Shown: positions 27,401 to 35,442 of the stretch, piece by piece | How the letters are laid out: the number at the start of each line of letters is the position of its first letter | Position numbering within the stretch: the stretch's first letter is position 1 | Assembly: GCF_000759435.1 (NCBI RefSeq) | Contig: NZ_JRJG01000065.1 | Coordinates: 1-57,254 of the forward strand | Direction: 5' to 3' | Length of the DNA stretch: 57,254 nt | DNA from: Hoeflea sp. BAL378 | Lineage (GTDB): Bacteria; Pseudomonadota; Alphaproteobacteria; Rhizobiales; Rhizobiaceae | Made by a program: the position numbers and the translations under genes | Notes under the pieces: generated by a model | Told to the model about the DNA's origin: nothing | Database searches by the model: none | What the model saw: the letters and a program-made list of their open reading frames with translations, nothing else

Positions 27401-28510
27401 TCAGTAGACGACGACGCTGCGGATGCTTTCGCCCCGGTGCATCAGGTCGAAGGCCTCGTTGATGCCCTCGAGCCCCATCGTGTGGGTGATCATCGGGTCG
27501 ATCTCGATCTTGCCTTCCATGTACCACTCGACGATCTTGGGCACGTCGGTGCGGCCGCGCGCGCCGCCAAACGCGGTGCCGCGCCAGGAGCGGCCGGTGA
27601 CGAGCTGGAACGGACGGGTGGAGATTTCCGCCCCTGCCGGCGCCACGCCGATGATGATCGATTCGCCCCAGCCCTTGTGGGCGCATTCGAGCGCGGTGCG
27701 CATCACCTTGACATTGCCGGTGGCGTCGAAGGTGTAGTCGGCGCCGCCCTTGGTGAGGTTGACCAGATAGGGCACCAGGTCGCCCTCGACTTCCGACGGG
27801 TTGACGAAATGGGTCATGCCGAAGCGCTTCGCCATCTCGACCTTGCCGGGATTGAGGTCGACGCCGACGATCATGTCGGCGCCCGCGAGCCTCAGGCCCT
27901 GCAGCACGTTCAGCCCGATGCCGCCCAGGCCGAAGACGATGGCCTTGGAGCCGATCTCGACCTTGGCGGTATTGATCACCGCGCCGATGCCGGTGGTCAC
28001 GCCGCAGCCGATGTAGCAGACCTTGTCGAACGGCGCGTCGGGATTGATCTTGGCGAGCGCGATCTCGGGCAGCACGGTGAAATTGGCGAATGTCGAGGTG
28101 CCCATGTAGTGGAAGATCGGCTTGCCGCCCACGGAGAACCGCGAGGTGCCGTCGGGCATCAGCCCCTGACCCTGCGTCGAACGGATCGCCTGGCACAGGT
28201 TGGTCTTGGGGTTGAGGCAGTATTCGCATTCCCGGCATTCGGGCGTGTAGAGCGGAATCACGTGGTCGCCCTTCTTGAGCGACCGCACGCCCGGCCCGAC
28301 ATCGACCACGACGCCCGCGCCCTCATGGCCGAGAATGGCGGGGAAGATGCCTTCGGGATCCGCGCCCGAGAGCGTGAACTCGTCGGTGTGGCACACGCCG
28401 GTGGCCTTGATTTCGACCAGCACCTCGCCGGCGCGGGGGCCCTCGAGCTGGACGGTGGTGATCTCAAGCGGCTTACCCGCCTCAAAAGCTACGGCTGCGC
28501 GAACGTCCAT
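27401..28510 (-). CDS. adhC: S-(hydroxymethyl)glutathione dehydrogenase / class III alcohol dehydrogenase
   Basis: It oxidises the spontaneous formaldehyde-glutathione adduct to S-formylglutathione with NAD+. Catalytic zinc ligands are in [11 protein letters not shown] and GHEGAGVV. The structural zinc site is [15 protein letters not shown], and the NAD-binding loop is [13 protein letters not shown]. Starting at ATG 28510 (MDVRAAVAF) gives 369 residues with GGAG 7-8 bases upstream; the ATG at 28516 is too close to that site. No formaldehyde regulator (FrmR) is next to it. Confidence 0.96.
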   Translation of the reverse strand: MDVRAAVAFEAGKPLEITTVQLEGPRAGEVLVEIKATGVCHTDEFTLSGADPEGIFPAILGHEGAGVVVDVGPGVRSLKKGDHVIPLYTPECRECEYCLNPKTNLCQAIRSTQGQGLMPDGTSRFSVGGKPIFHYMGTSTFANFTVLPEIALAKINPDAPFDKVCYIGCGVTTGIGAVINTAKVEIGSKAIVFGLGGIGLNVLQGLRLAGADMIVGVDLNPGKVEMAKRFGMTHFVNPSEVEGDLVPYLVNLTKGGADYTFDATGNVKVMRTALECAHKGWGESIIIGVAPAGAEISTRPFQLVTGRSWRGTAFGGARGRTDVPKIVEWYMEGKIEIDPMITHTMGLEGINEAFDLMHRGESIRSVVVY

Positions 28511-28697
28511 TCCCATGCTCCCGGGTCTTGTCTGTGATGTGGGGCCGAACCTGCCAGAGCGGCGGGTCCGGCTCAAGCCTGTTTTTGAGGTTTGTGGCGC
28601 ATCTCGTCATGCCGGACGCGAACAAACGGCTCCAACGTCTTGATTTGGCGCCTGTCCAGTCCGGATTCCGCCATTTGAAAACGACCGGCTTCAGGTC

Positions 28698-29093
28698 CTA
28701 GTCGTTGATGGCCCGAGTCAGGGTCGCAAGCCGGCTTTCCAGGATCTCCACGGTGGCGGTGATCTGCAGGGCAAGCTCCCTGAGCCGGTTGATCTCGCCC
28801 GACATCTCATCGACCGCGACGGAGATCCCCGGCGCCTGCGGGGCGTCGCCCGCGCCGCTGATCAGCCAGGCAGGCGAGACGCCGAGGACGCCGGCCAGCG
28901 TCATGATCTTGTTGGCGCGCGGTTCGGAGCGGTCTGATTCCCATTCGGCCAGCGTTTCGTCGGTGACGCCGATATGGGATGCGGCATCCGACAGGGTCAA
29001 CGCGGCGAGGTCGCGGGCGCGGGTGATTCTGCCGCCCAGCGTGTCGCCGTCATCATAGGTTTCGGCTTGGGTTTCCGCTGTCATTCCGTTCAT
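28698..29093 (-). CDS. XRE-family transcriptional regulator
   Basis: The 131-residue protein has a helix-turn-helix of the Cro/CI type (GGRITRARDLAALTLSDAASHIGVTDETLAEWE, about residues 19-51) followed by PRANKIMTLAGVLGVSPAWL. A C-terminal leucine-rich helix (about 95-127) could dimerise. It has no cupin or peptidase domain. A perfect 13-base palindrome 199 bases upstream (29292-29304) is a possible operator. Targets are unknown. Confidence 0.85.
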   Translation of the reverse strand: MNGMTAETQAETYDDGDTLGGRITRARDLAALTLSDAASHIGVTDETLAEWESDRSEPRANKIMTLAGVLGVSPAWLISGAGDAPQAPGISVAVDEMSGEINRLRELALQITATVEILESRLATLTRAIND

Positions 29094-29552
29094 GGCTGTC
29101 CGTCCTTTGGATCAATGAACCAGGCCGCCTGTCATGGGCGCGGGTGCGCGCACGGGCAGGCCTCGTCAAGATGATGCCGCTGCGTGGTCCCCATGGCATA
29201 CGCGTGAACGTGTGGCCGGAAGCCAGGCTTTGGCGCGTCAGGCGTGGTGAGACTTCGCCAGCCGGAAAATCGGCCGCGCCCCGCCCTGGTCTCACATGAT
29301 GTGAAAGCCGGAACTGCCAAATCGGGGTCGGCATTGCTGTTCCGGCCCGGGCAGTATCGGCCATTGGGCGCACGGCGTCCAGTGTTACACGGGCTTTTCT
29401 CGGCGGATCGCCGCCGTGCAGGGGTTGTTTCCCGCCGCGCGGTCCGTGCAACCCCCTGCATCAGGATCCGATCTCTGCGCGGTCAGGTGGTCCGCGGCGA
29501 CGGGATAATTGTCAACGGCGGCATGTCGTCCGGGGGAAATCGATCGCTCGGG
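29094..29552. other. Intergenic region between the XRE gene and lipB, with a palindrome
   Basis: 459 bases lie between the XRE start and the lipB stop. TCACAT-G-ATGTGA at 29292-29304 is a perfect 13-base palindrome. I found no convincing coding sequence: open frames on either strand lack a good ribosome site and family likeness. No terminator with a T-run was found after lipB. Confidence 0.5.
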
Positions 29553-30269
29553 TCAGGCGTCCCGCGTCGGGCCGAACACGCTTTCGAACGCCTCGCGCAG
29601 CCGGATGTCGGCTTCGTGCATCGGCACCGGCAGGCCGAGGTCGACCAGGCTCGTCACCCCGTGCACGCGCACGCCGCAGGGCACGATGCCGGAGAAATGC
29701 TCGAGATCCGGGTCCACGTTGAGCGACAGGCCGTGGAAGCTCACCCATTTGCGCAGGCGGATGCCGATGGCGGCGATCTTGTCCTCTGCCATCGATCCGT
29801 CCGGGAGCCGCGGCCGGTCGGGCCGGCGCACCCAGACGCCCACCCGGTCCTCGCGCCGTTCGCCGGTGACGTTCATGCTCGCAAGCGTGGCGATGATCAC
29901 CGCCTCCATGGCGGAGACGAAGGCGCGCACGTCCTGGCGCCGGCGCTTGAGGTCGAGCATGACATAGGCCACGCGCTGGCCGGGGCCGTGATAGGTGTAT
30001 TCGCCGCCGCGGCCGGTCTGGTGCACCTCGAACCGGTCCGGCGCCACCAGGTCCTCGGCCTTCGCGCTGGTGCCGGCGGTGTAGAGAGGCGGATGCTCGA
30101 GGAGCCAGACCAGTTCGTCGGCCTGGCCCGAGGCGATCGCCTCGGCTTCCGCCTCCATCCGCGCCACCGCCTCGGGGTAGGGGGTGAGCCCATCCGAGAT
30201 GAGCCACCTCACGGGCGGGCTGCCGTCCTTCGCAAAGAATCGGGTTTCAAGCGTGTCGCGCTGGTTCAT
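29553..30269 (-). CDS. lipB: Octanoyl-[acyl-carrier-protein]:protein N-octanoyltransferase (LipB)
   Basis: LipB moves octanoate from ACP to lipoyl domains as the first step of lipoic acid synthesis. The 238-residue protein has [18 protein letters not shown] (residues about 85-102), the catalytic Lys in [11 protein letters not shown] and the catalytic Cys in FSGIVPCGV. The first 20 residues form a short extension common in rhizobia. It stands alone, with the tRNA-Leu gene upstream in the same direction. Confidence 0.95.
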   Translation of the reverse strand: MNQRDTLETRFFAKDGSPPVRWLISDGLTPYPEAVARMEAEAEAIASGQADELVWLLEHPPLYTAGTSAKAEDLVAPDRFEVHQTGRGGEYTYHGPGQRVAYVMLDLKRRRQDVRAFVSAMEAVIIATLASMNVTGERREDRVGVWVRRPDRPRLPDGSMAEDKIAAIGIRLRKWVSFHGLSLNVDPDLEHFSGIVPCGVRVHGVTSLVDLGLPVPMHEADIRLREAFESVFGPTRDA

Positions 30270-30382
30270 GGCCTCTCTCTAGAACCGTTTGACGGCAAAG
30301 GGAACAGAGATCGCGCAGGGGAGCCGTGCAGGAATGGGGATGCGCGACGGCAGGTCACGGCAGTCAAAGACGGGCACAGGCA

Positions 30383-30410
30383 CAAAAAAACCCGCCGAAG
30401 CGGGTGTTTG
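30383..30410 (-). terminator. Rho-independent terminator after tRNA-Leu
   Basis: On the minus strand ACCCGC-TTCG-GCGGGT forms a 6-bp stem with a stable UUCG tetraloop (30390-30405), followed by a run of seven Ts (30390 down to 30384). It begins 7 bases after the tRNA 3' end and ends the tRNA transcript. Confidence 0.9.
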
Positions 30411-30411
30411 A

Positions 30412-30496
30412 TGGTGCGGTCGAGAAGACTCGAACTTCCACGGGTTGCCCCACAGCGACCTCAACGCTGCGCGTCTACCAATTCCGCCACGACCGC
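30412..30496 (-). tRNA. tRNA-Leu (anticodon GAG)
   Basis: The 85-base gene folds as a class II tRNA. The acceptor stem is GCGGTCG/CGACCGC, the D-arm contains GGTAGACGC, and the anticodon stem CAGCG/CGCTG holds the loop TTGAGGT, giving anticodon GAG for CUC/CUU. There is a long variable arm and a T-arm with TTCGAGT. The discriminator A and CCA are encoded. Confidence 0.95.
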
Positions 30497-30529
30497 ACGT
30501 GGTAGAGCCGAAACCTGTCCGGCGCGCTG

Positions 30530-30558
30530 CATGTAGCAAAAGGATATGCGCTGCACAA
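30530..30558 (-). promoter_or_regulatory. Candidate promoter for tRNA-Leu
   Basis: On the minus strand TTGTGC (30558-30553) and TACATG (30535-30530) are spaced by 17 bases and would start transcription about 25 bases before the tRNA. The match to sigma-70 boxes is moderate. Confidence 0.3.
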
Positions 30559-30836
30559 GCGCATTCCTCGCAAAAATGACACTGTGACGACAGAGACTTA
30601 CCCAAAGACTTGCAAAGCCGGAAATCGCATCCTGGCCGGCGGCTGCCCAGGGCTTTGGCGGGCGGCGACAAGCGCGATGGTTCGGACCGGGGCCCGGCCG
30701 CAGATGTCCTCGCACACCGCGACCTGCGTCGGATGACATTCGGACATATAGATTTTTCAATAGAGGCGCCGCCGGCTTCGGGCGCCGTCAGCCCGGCCTC
30801 CGGATCGGCATAATGGCTGCCGAGAAACGGTTTTAT

Positions 30837-30850
30837 GTGATCTGAATCAA
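30837..30850 (+). promoter_or_regulatory. FNR/FixK-type box upstream of the NsrR-like gene
   Basis: GTGAT-CTGA-ATCAA matches the FNR consensus TTGAT-N4-ATCAA with a single mismatch and lies 62 bases before ATG 30913, close to the spacing seen at the hemG-like gene (57 bases). It suggests oxygen-responsive control of the regulator. Confidence 0.55.
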
Positions 30851-30912
30851 GTCGTTCCTGTCACAGGGCGTATAATCCAGGGGTTCGCCAACATCTCTCT
30901 CGGGATCTCGCC

Positions 30913-31434
30913 ATGCGCCTGACAACCAGAACCAATCTCGCCACACGGGTGCTGATGTTTTGCGCCGTGCATGACGGCCGGGTGGTGCGATCCTCCGACA
31001 TCGCCAGGGCCTGCAACGCCTCCAACAATCATCTCGGCCATGTCATCCACCAGCTCCAGCAGCACGGCTTTGTCGAGACGATGCGCGGGCGGGCAGGCGG
31101 GCTGCAGCTTGCCCTCAAGCCGCGCGACATCAGCATCGGCCGGGTGTTCCGGCTGTTCGAGGCGGGCGTTCCCTTCGCGGAATGCTTCGCCGGCGCCGAA
31201 AACACCTGTCCGCTGACCGGCGAGTGCCGGCTGCGCGGCTTCATCACCCGCGCGGTCGAGGCCTTCTATCACGAACTCGACATGGTGACGCTGGAGGATC
31301 TGGTGCGCGGCAATTGCGGCCTGGAGACCATTCTCGCGCTCGCGCCCGAGCGGCCGTCGGCCTGCGTGACGCAAGCGCCGCCGTCCCCGACCCGGGAGCC
31401 GGTCTCCGCCACGCCGGAACCGATCTCCCGCTGA
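30913..31434 (+). CDS. nsrR: Rrf2-family iron-sulfur regulator, NsrR-like
   Basis: The 173-residue protein has the Rrf2 winged helix (LTTRTNLATRVLMFCAVH and ASNNHLGHVIHQLQQHGFVETMRGRAGG, residues 3-63). Three cluster cysteines, Cys91, Cys99 and Cys105 (C-X7-C-X5-C), follow. NsrR senses nitric oxide through its Fe-S cluster; RirA, an iron regulator of rhizobia, has the same cysteine spacing. The ELDMVTLEDLVRGN segment and the FNR-type box upstream favour NsrR, but RirA-like function cannot be ruled out. No NO-reductase or flavohaemoglobin gene is adjacent. The last 30 residues (PSPTREPVSATPEPISR) look disordered. Confidence 0.82.
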   Translation: MRLTTRTNLATRVLMFCAVHDGRVVRSSDIARACNASNNHLGHVIHQLQQHGFVETMRGRAGGLQLALKPRDISIGRVFRLFEAGVPFAECFAGAENTCPLTGECRLRGFITRAVEAFYHELDMVTLEDLVRGNCGLETILALAPERPSACVTQAPPSPTREPVSATPEPISR

Positions 31435-31618
31435 TCCTGCGCAGTCCGGGAACGGGTCATAGCCGAAGGCGTCCGGAACCCACCGTCCCGTATCCGTGGC
31501 GCATGGGCGAGGAAGCACCGGGCGGAAGAAGCCGGCCGCGCATCGCACCGGCCGGACCGCGCTTGATGGAGTCCATGAAGATGACCTGCCAAGGGACTCG
31601 AATCAAACGTCGATCGGG

Positions 31619-31918
31619 TCAGGCGGCCTGCTGCAGTCCCGGTTGCACTCTCACCGAGATCTGGCTTCCGACGAGGCTGCGCAGTTGCAGCAGCGCCTTG
31701 TCGAGCTCGGCCGCCTGCTCAAGAAGATCGTAATTGCCCGGCACCGATGACAGGTCTCCGAACAGGCGTGCCGAAATCTGGCACAAGTTGTTGAGGCATC
31801 CGTAGATCAGTTGCTTGTGACGATTCGGAATATTGGCGTCCGAAGCCAGCCGTATGATCTGCGGTGCTTTCTCGGAATGGATTTTCTGGAGTTTCGCCAG
31901 TCGAATTGCATGTGTCAT
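31619..31918 (-). CDS. Unrecognised 99-residue helical protein of low GC
   Basis: I do not recognise it. Starting at ATG 31918 (MTHAIRLAKLQKIHSEKAPQ) the gene has AGGA 7 bases upstream and encodes 99 residues, almost all helix-forming, with two cysteines in YGCLNNLCQ and a leucine-rich helix (DLLEQAAELDKALLQLRSLV). No signal or membrane segment. The 5' half is GC-poor for the window (59 of 120 bases G or C at 31801-31920), suggesting acquisition. It stands alone between nsrR and mgtE. Confidence 0.6.
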   Translation of the reverse strand: MTHAIRLAKLQKIHSEKAPQIIRLASDANIPNRHKQLIYGCLNNLCQISARLFGDLSSVPGNYDLLEQAAELDKALLQLRSLVGSQISVRVQPGLQQAA

Positions 31919-32330
31919 GTGTGCGTCCTGACAGGAGTTGATCCGAAAGAAACTCAAATCACGCAACTGCAATACTGGTTTGCTTTACTGTCCTAAATAA
32001 AAAGCTATGATTCTTTGCCGCATGTCTACCGCCTTCGAAATCAACGGCAAGTCTCGCGCAAGCTTCGGGCAGGCCGTTGCTGGCGATCGACCTCGACCGC
32101 GGGTACCGATGGCGGCGCGCGGCGCGGTTTTTAGGATGGACGCAGGCGGCCGGTGCCCGCCCGCCGCCAAAAAACGCCTGTCCTTCCGGGCTCGCTTGAA
32201 TTAAACACACACTCCTGTGCGAAGCGGCGCTGGCGGCGTTCGGTGGCCCGTGCCAAAACACCTGCGTCCCGCGCCATCCACACCTGAAACCTGTTTGCCG
32301 ATTAAGGCCGACGCAATCCATCCGCGAGCC
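31919..32330. other. Intergenic region before mgtE
   Basis: 412 bases between the divergent 99-residue gene and mgtE. The left part (31960-32010) is AT-rich and should hold the promoter of the minus-strand gene. I looked for an M-box or other magnesium riboswitch fold before mgtE and did not recognise one. No gene is called. Confidence 0.45.
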
Positions 32331-33770
32331 ATGGCCATGACTGATCCCGCCGACTTCGACGAAGACATCATCACGCCCCAGGCCGCCAATGATGCCATGG
32401 ATCATGATGAGATCTACGGCGAGGACGGATCGATCCGGCAGGATTACCTGACCGCGATCGGGGCCGCGATCGCCGACCGCGACACGCTGTTCCTGCGCGA
32501 GCATGTCGTCCGCCTGCACGAATCCGAACTCGGCGACCTGCTGGAATCGATCAATGCCGGCCAACGCCGCGCGCTGGTCTCGTTGCTCGGCGACGACTTC
32601 GATTTCGCAGCGCTGACCGAGGTCGACGAGGCCATCCGCCTCGAGATCATCGAGGCGCTGCCCAACGCCAGGATCGCCGAGGCGCTGGGCGAACTGGATT
32701 CCGACGACGCGGTCTACATTCTCGAAGACCTGGACGAGGCCGACCAGAAGGAAATCCTGGCCGCCCTGCCGTTCACCGAACGGGTGCGGCTGCGCCGCTC
32801 GCTGGATTATCCGGAAGACACCGCCGGACGGCGCATGCAGACCGAGTTCGTCGCCGTTCCGCCGTTCTGGACCGTGGGCCAGACCATCGACTACATGCGC
32901 GACGAGGAGGATCTGCCCGACAGTTTCAGCCAGATCTTCGTCATCGACCCGACCTTCAAGCTGGTCGGCTCGGTCGCCCTCGACCGGATCCTGCGCGCCA
33001 AGCGCCTGGTCCGCATCGAGGAGGTGATGGACGAGGCGCGCTACCGCATCGACGCCGAGATGGACCAGGAAGAGGCGGCGCAGCTCTTCGAGCAGTACGA
33101 CCTTCTCTCCGCGGCCGTGGTCGACGAGAACCAGCGGCTTGTCGGCGTGCTGACCATCGACGACGTCGTCGACGTCATCCACCAGGAGGCCGACGAGGAC
33201 ATCAAGCGCCTGGGCGGCGTCGGCGACGAGGAACTCTCCGACAGCATCGTCTCCACCGTGCGCTCGCGCTTTAGCTGGCTCTTGATCAATCTCGGCACTG
33301 CGATCCTGGCCTCGGCCGTCATCAGCCTGTTCGACGCCACCATCGAGCAGATGGTGGCGCTCGCCGTGCTGATGCCGATCGTGGCCTCGATGGGCGGCAA
33401 TGCCGGCACCCAGACCATGACCGTGACCGTCCGGGCGCTGGCGACCCGCGATCTCGACATCTACAATGCCGGCCGCATCATAAGGCGCGAGGCCGCCGTC
33501 GGCCTGATCAACGGCTTCCTGTTCGCGCTGATCATCGGCGTGGTGGCCGGCGCCTGGTTTGTGAGCGCCGGGCTCGGCGGCATCATCGCCGCCGCCATGG
33601 TCATCAACATGCTCGCCGCCGCCCTTGCCGGCATCCTGCTGCCGCTGCTGCTCGACAAGATCGGCGCCGATCCGGCGATCGCATCGGCCGTGTTCGTCAC
33701 CACCGTGACCGATGTCGTCGGCTTCTTCGCCTTTCTCGGCCTTGCCGGCTGGTGGCTGTCCTTCGTGTGA
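32331..33770 (+). CDS. mgtE: Magnesium transporter MgtE
   Basis: MgtE is a Mg2+-gated channel of the inner membrane. The 479-residue protein from ATG 32331 (MAMTDPADFDEDI; ATG 32337 is an alternative) has an acidic N-terminal superhelical domain (about 35-150). Two CBS domains (about 155-275) follow, with SQIFVIDPTFKLVGSVALDRI and AAVVDENQRLVGVLTIDDVVDVI. The five-helix channel region carries the signature MPIVASMGGNAGTQTMTV. The frame is open further upstream to 32217, but that part lacks family likeness. Confidence 0.95.
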   Translation: MAMTDPADFDEDIITPQAANDAMDHDEIYGEDGSIRQDYLTAIGAAIADRDTLFLREHVVRLHESELGDLLESINAGQRRALVSLLGDDFDFAALTEVDEAIRLEIIEALPNARIAEALGELDSDDAVYILEDLDEADQKEILAALPFTERVRLRRSLDYPEDTAGRRMQTEFVAVPPFWTVGQTIDYMRDEEDLPDSFSQIFVIDPTFKLVGSVALDRILRAKRLVRIEEVMDEARYRIDAEMDQEEAAQLFEQYDLLSAAVVDENQRLVGVLTIDDVVDVIHQEADEDIKRLGGVGDEELSDSIVSTVRSRFSWLLINLGTAILASAVISLFDATIEQMVALAVLMPIVASMGGNAGTQTMTVTVRALATRDLDIYNAGRIIRREAAVGLINGFLFALIIGVVAGAWFVSAGLGGIIAAAMVINMLAAALAGILLPLLLDKIGADPAIASAVFVTTVTDVVGFFAFLGLAGWWLSFV

Positions 33771-33804
33771 ATTCGCGGGCGGCGCGGTGGTCACGCGGCG
33801 AATA

Positions 33805-33825
33805 TTGACTTATACGTAAGGGTAA
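33805..33825 (+). promoter_or_regulatory. Candidate promoter/operator of the MerR gene
   Basis: TTGACT (33805-33810) overlaps the short inverted repeat CTTA-TACG-TAAG (33809-33820), and GGTAAG repeats the half-site. MerR-family proteins bind such inverted repeats inside promoters, so autoregulation is plausible. The pattern is short and may be chance. Confidence 0.35.
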
Positions 33826-33858
33826 GAAGCCACGGCGTATGTCAGGACCGATCCGCAA

Positions 33859-34245
33859 TTGGACAAGTATTACACCATCACCGAATTGACCCGCGAGTTC
33901 GGCATTTCCACCCGGACGTTGCGGTTCTACGAGGACGAGGGCCTGATCCAGCCCGAGCGCCGCGGCCGCACCCGGCTGTTCCGCTCGGCCGACCGGCGGC
34001 TGATCCAGGAGATCCTCAGGGGCCGCCGCATCGGCTTCACCGTCGCCGAGATCCGCGAGATCATCCAGGTCTACAAGGATCCGCCGGGCGAGGCGGGGCA
34101 GTTGCGGCTGCTGATGCGCAAGGTCGAGGAAAAGCGCGAGGACCTGCGCCAGAAGCGCAAGGACATCGAGGAAACGCTGCTGGAGCTCGACAATATCGAG
34201 GAATCCTGCCTGACCCGGCTCGCCGAGATCGGCGTCAACACCTGA
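33859..34245 (+). CDS. MerR-family transcriptional regulator
   Basis: The protein starts with TTG 33859 (MDKYYTITELTREFGISTRTLRFYEDEGLI), because this gives the conserved N-terminus and has AGGA upstream; no in-frame ATG exists nearby. The winged helix is at residues 5-75, and a long coiled coil (about 80-118) dimerises it. There are too few cysteines (one) for a metal site. Close relatives in rhizobia and proteobacteria (LiuR-like) sit beside branched-chain amino acid or fatty acid degradation genes, but none is here. Confidence 0.88.
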   Translation: MDKYYTITELTREFGISTRTLRFYEDEGLIQPERRGRTRLFRSADRRLIQEILRGRRIGFTVAEIREIIQVYKDPPGEAGQLRLLMRKVEEKREDLRQKRKDIEETLLELDNIEESCLTRLAEIGVNT

Positions 34246-34300
34246 TTGTCGCGTCGTTGTGAGCGCCCACCCGTCCCCGCAAGGGGGCGGCGGATCCGCT

Positions 34301-34714
34301 TCACACGAAGAAGGCGAAGTCGCGCGGCTCTCCCTCGAGCGTGCTGCTGGCAAGGATGCGGCTGACATGCTCCTCGCTCAGCAGCTTGAGAAACCTCAGC
34401 CTCAGCGCGATCTTTTTGCCGATCCGGATCGACGAGGTGCCGCTCCACCTGACGCAACCGATCTTGCCCGCCTGGGCGTCCGGGATCTCGAGCGTGATCG
34501 CCGCGGGCGGCTCGATCGTCGCGAAGATCTCGATGATTGCGCCCGCCCGGGAAATATTGCGCAGCGAACAGCGCTGTTGAACGAGCGTGAGAGCGTTCCG
34601 GGAGAACTCGATATGGCCGGCATTGCGCGTCGCCTTGAAGGGAAAGCGCGGTTCCACGTCATACATGAACGACGAGATCCGGCGGATCGATGGGGCGTCA
34701 GGTTGCTGGGTCAT
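34301..34714 (-). CDS. PilZ-domain protein with degenerate c-di-GMP site
   Basis: The 137-residue protein has the second PilZ motif NISRAG (NxSxxG) in QRCSLRNISRAGAIIE, followed by the beta-barrel strands VRWSGTSSIRIGKKIALRLRF. The first motif RxxxR is not intact: only RFPFK is found at the expected distance. It may bind c-di-GMP weakly or act as a protein adaptor. It is a single gene convergent with the MerR gene. Confidence 0.72.
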   Translation of the reverse strand: MTQQPDAPSIRRISSFMYDVEPRFPFKATRNAGHIEFSRNALTLVQQRCSLRNISRAGAIIEIFATIEPPAAITLEIPDAQAGKIGCVRWSGTSSIRIGKKIALRLRFLKLLSEEHVSRILASSTLEGEPRDFAFFV

Positions 34715-34917
34715 GCGAGTCTTGGGTCACCTCTCATGGCCGATGGGCCGAATGCTTCGTCGCGCTGACGTCCGTCCTCTGTTGTGCGGGCCTTGAAATG
34801 CGGCAATCGCGCCCGTGCCACCACGATACGCGCGCCCTTTGAAAAACGACTTAATGAATTAGCGAGAGTTTTAGCGAGTGCCGGTGCGTCCCGGCTCGAC
34901 CGCAGCGCTGCGGCGCA

Positions 34918-35382
34918 TCAGATCCAGCGCCGCACCTTGCGGCAATAGGTTTCGAACTGGTAGCCGAACCTGGCGATGAGATGGTTCTCCTCGCGCCGGA
35001 CCGCCAGGTAATGGGTCAGCAGCCCGTCGAGGAGCGCCAGCGGCAGGAACCAGGCATTCTTCGCGAACAGGCCCATGCCGATCATCAGCAGGATGTTGGC
35101 GATGTAGATGGGGTTGCGGCTGTATCGGAACGGGCCGTGGGTGACCAGATGGCTCGAGCCGCGATGGGGCAGGATGGTGGTGTGGGATTCGTGCAGGGTC
35201 TTCATCGCCCACAGGTCGATCGCCAGCGCCAGCCCGATCAGCAGGCCCCCGAGCGTCCGGATCCCGGTGAACGCCAGCGGCAGCGGCGCGGCCAGGTTCA
35301 GCGTGATCGCCGCCAGCGTCAGCCCGACCAGCAGAAGCGGCGGCCACGGAACATAATTCGGTTTCGCCCGATAGGCGTTCAT
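34918..35382 (-). CDS. Isoprenylcysteine carboxyl methyltransferase-family membrane protein
   Basis: ATG 35382 (MNAYRAKPNYVPWPPLLLV) gives 154 residues with AAGGAG upstream. About four membrane segments and the C-terminal signature HGPFRYSRNPIYIANILL ... REENHLIARFG..FETYCRKVRRWI identify the ICMT/phospholipid N-methyltransferase-like family (PEMT/ICMT fold, S-adenosylmethionine binding). The substrate in bacteria is unknown. Confidence 0.85.
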   Translation of the reverse strand: MNAYRAKPNYVPWPPLLLVGLTLAAITLNLAAPLPLAFTGIRTLGGLLIGLALAIDLWAMKTLHESHTTILPHRGSSHLVTHGPFRYSRNPIYIANILLMIGMGLFAKNAWFLPLALLDGLLTHYLAVRREENHLIARFGYQFETYCRKVRRWI

Positions 35383-35442
35383 GCGGACAGGCTCCTTAAA
35401 TACACCGGGCCATCTGTCATTATGGAATGACACGATAATGCC

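Larger units (their letters stand above)
30497..30912. other. Intergenic region between tRNA-Leu and the Rrf2 gene
   Basis: 416 bases between the divergent tRNA and regulator genes. It holds the tRNA promoter candidate on the left and an FNR-type box at 30837-30850 on the right. Open frames in the middle lack a ribosome site and any family likeness, so I call no gene here. Confidence 0.5.

Noticed and set aside
30461-30760. A 99-codon minus-strand frame ending in VVAELVDAQR
   Set aside because: Its end is the translation of the tRNA-Leu gene, a common false call; nothing upstream looks coding.
31990-32330. Possible magnesium riboswitch before mgtE
   Set aside because: No M-box core sequence or pairing was recognised by eye; long leaders alone are not evidence.
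31959-33794. A 611-codon minus-strand frame antisense to mgtE
   Set aside because: No domain or ribosome site, and the MgtE family match on the + strand is decisive.
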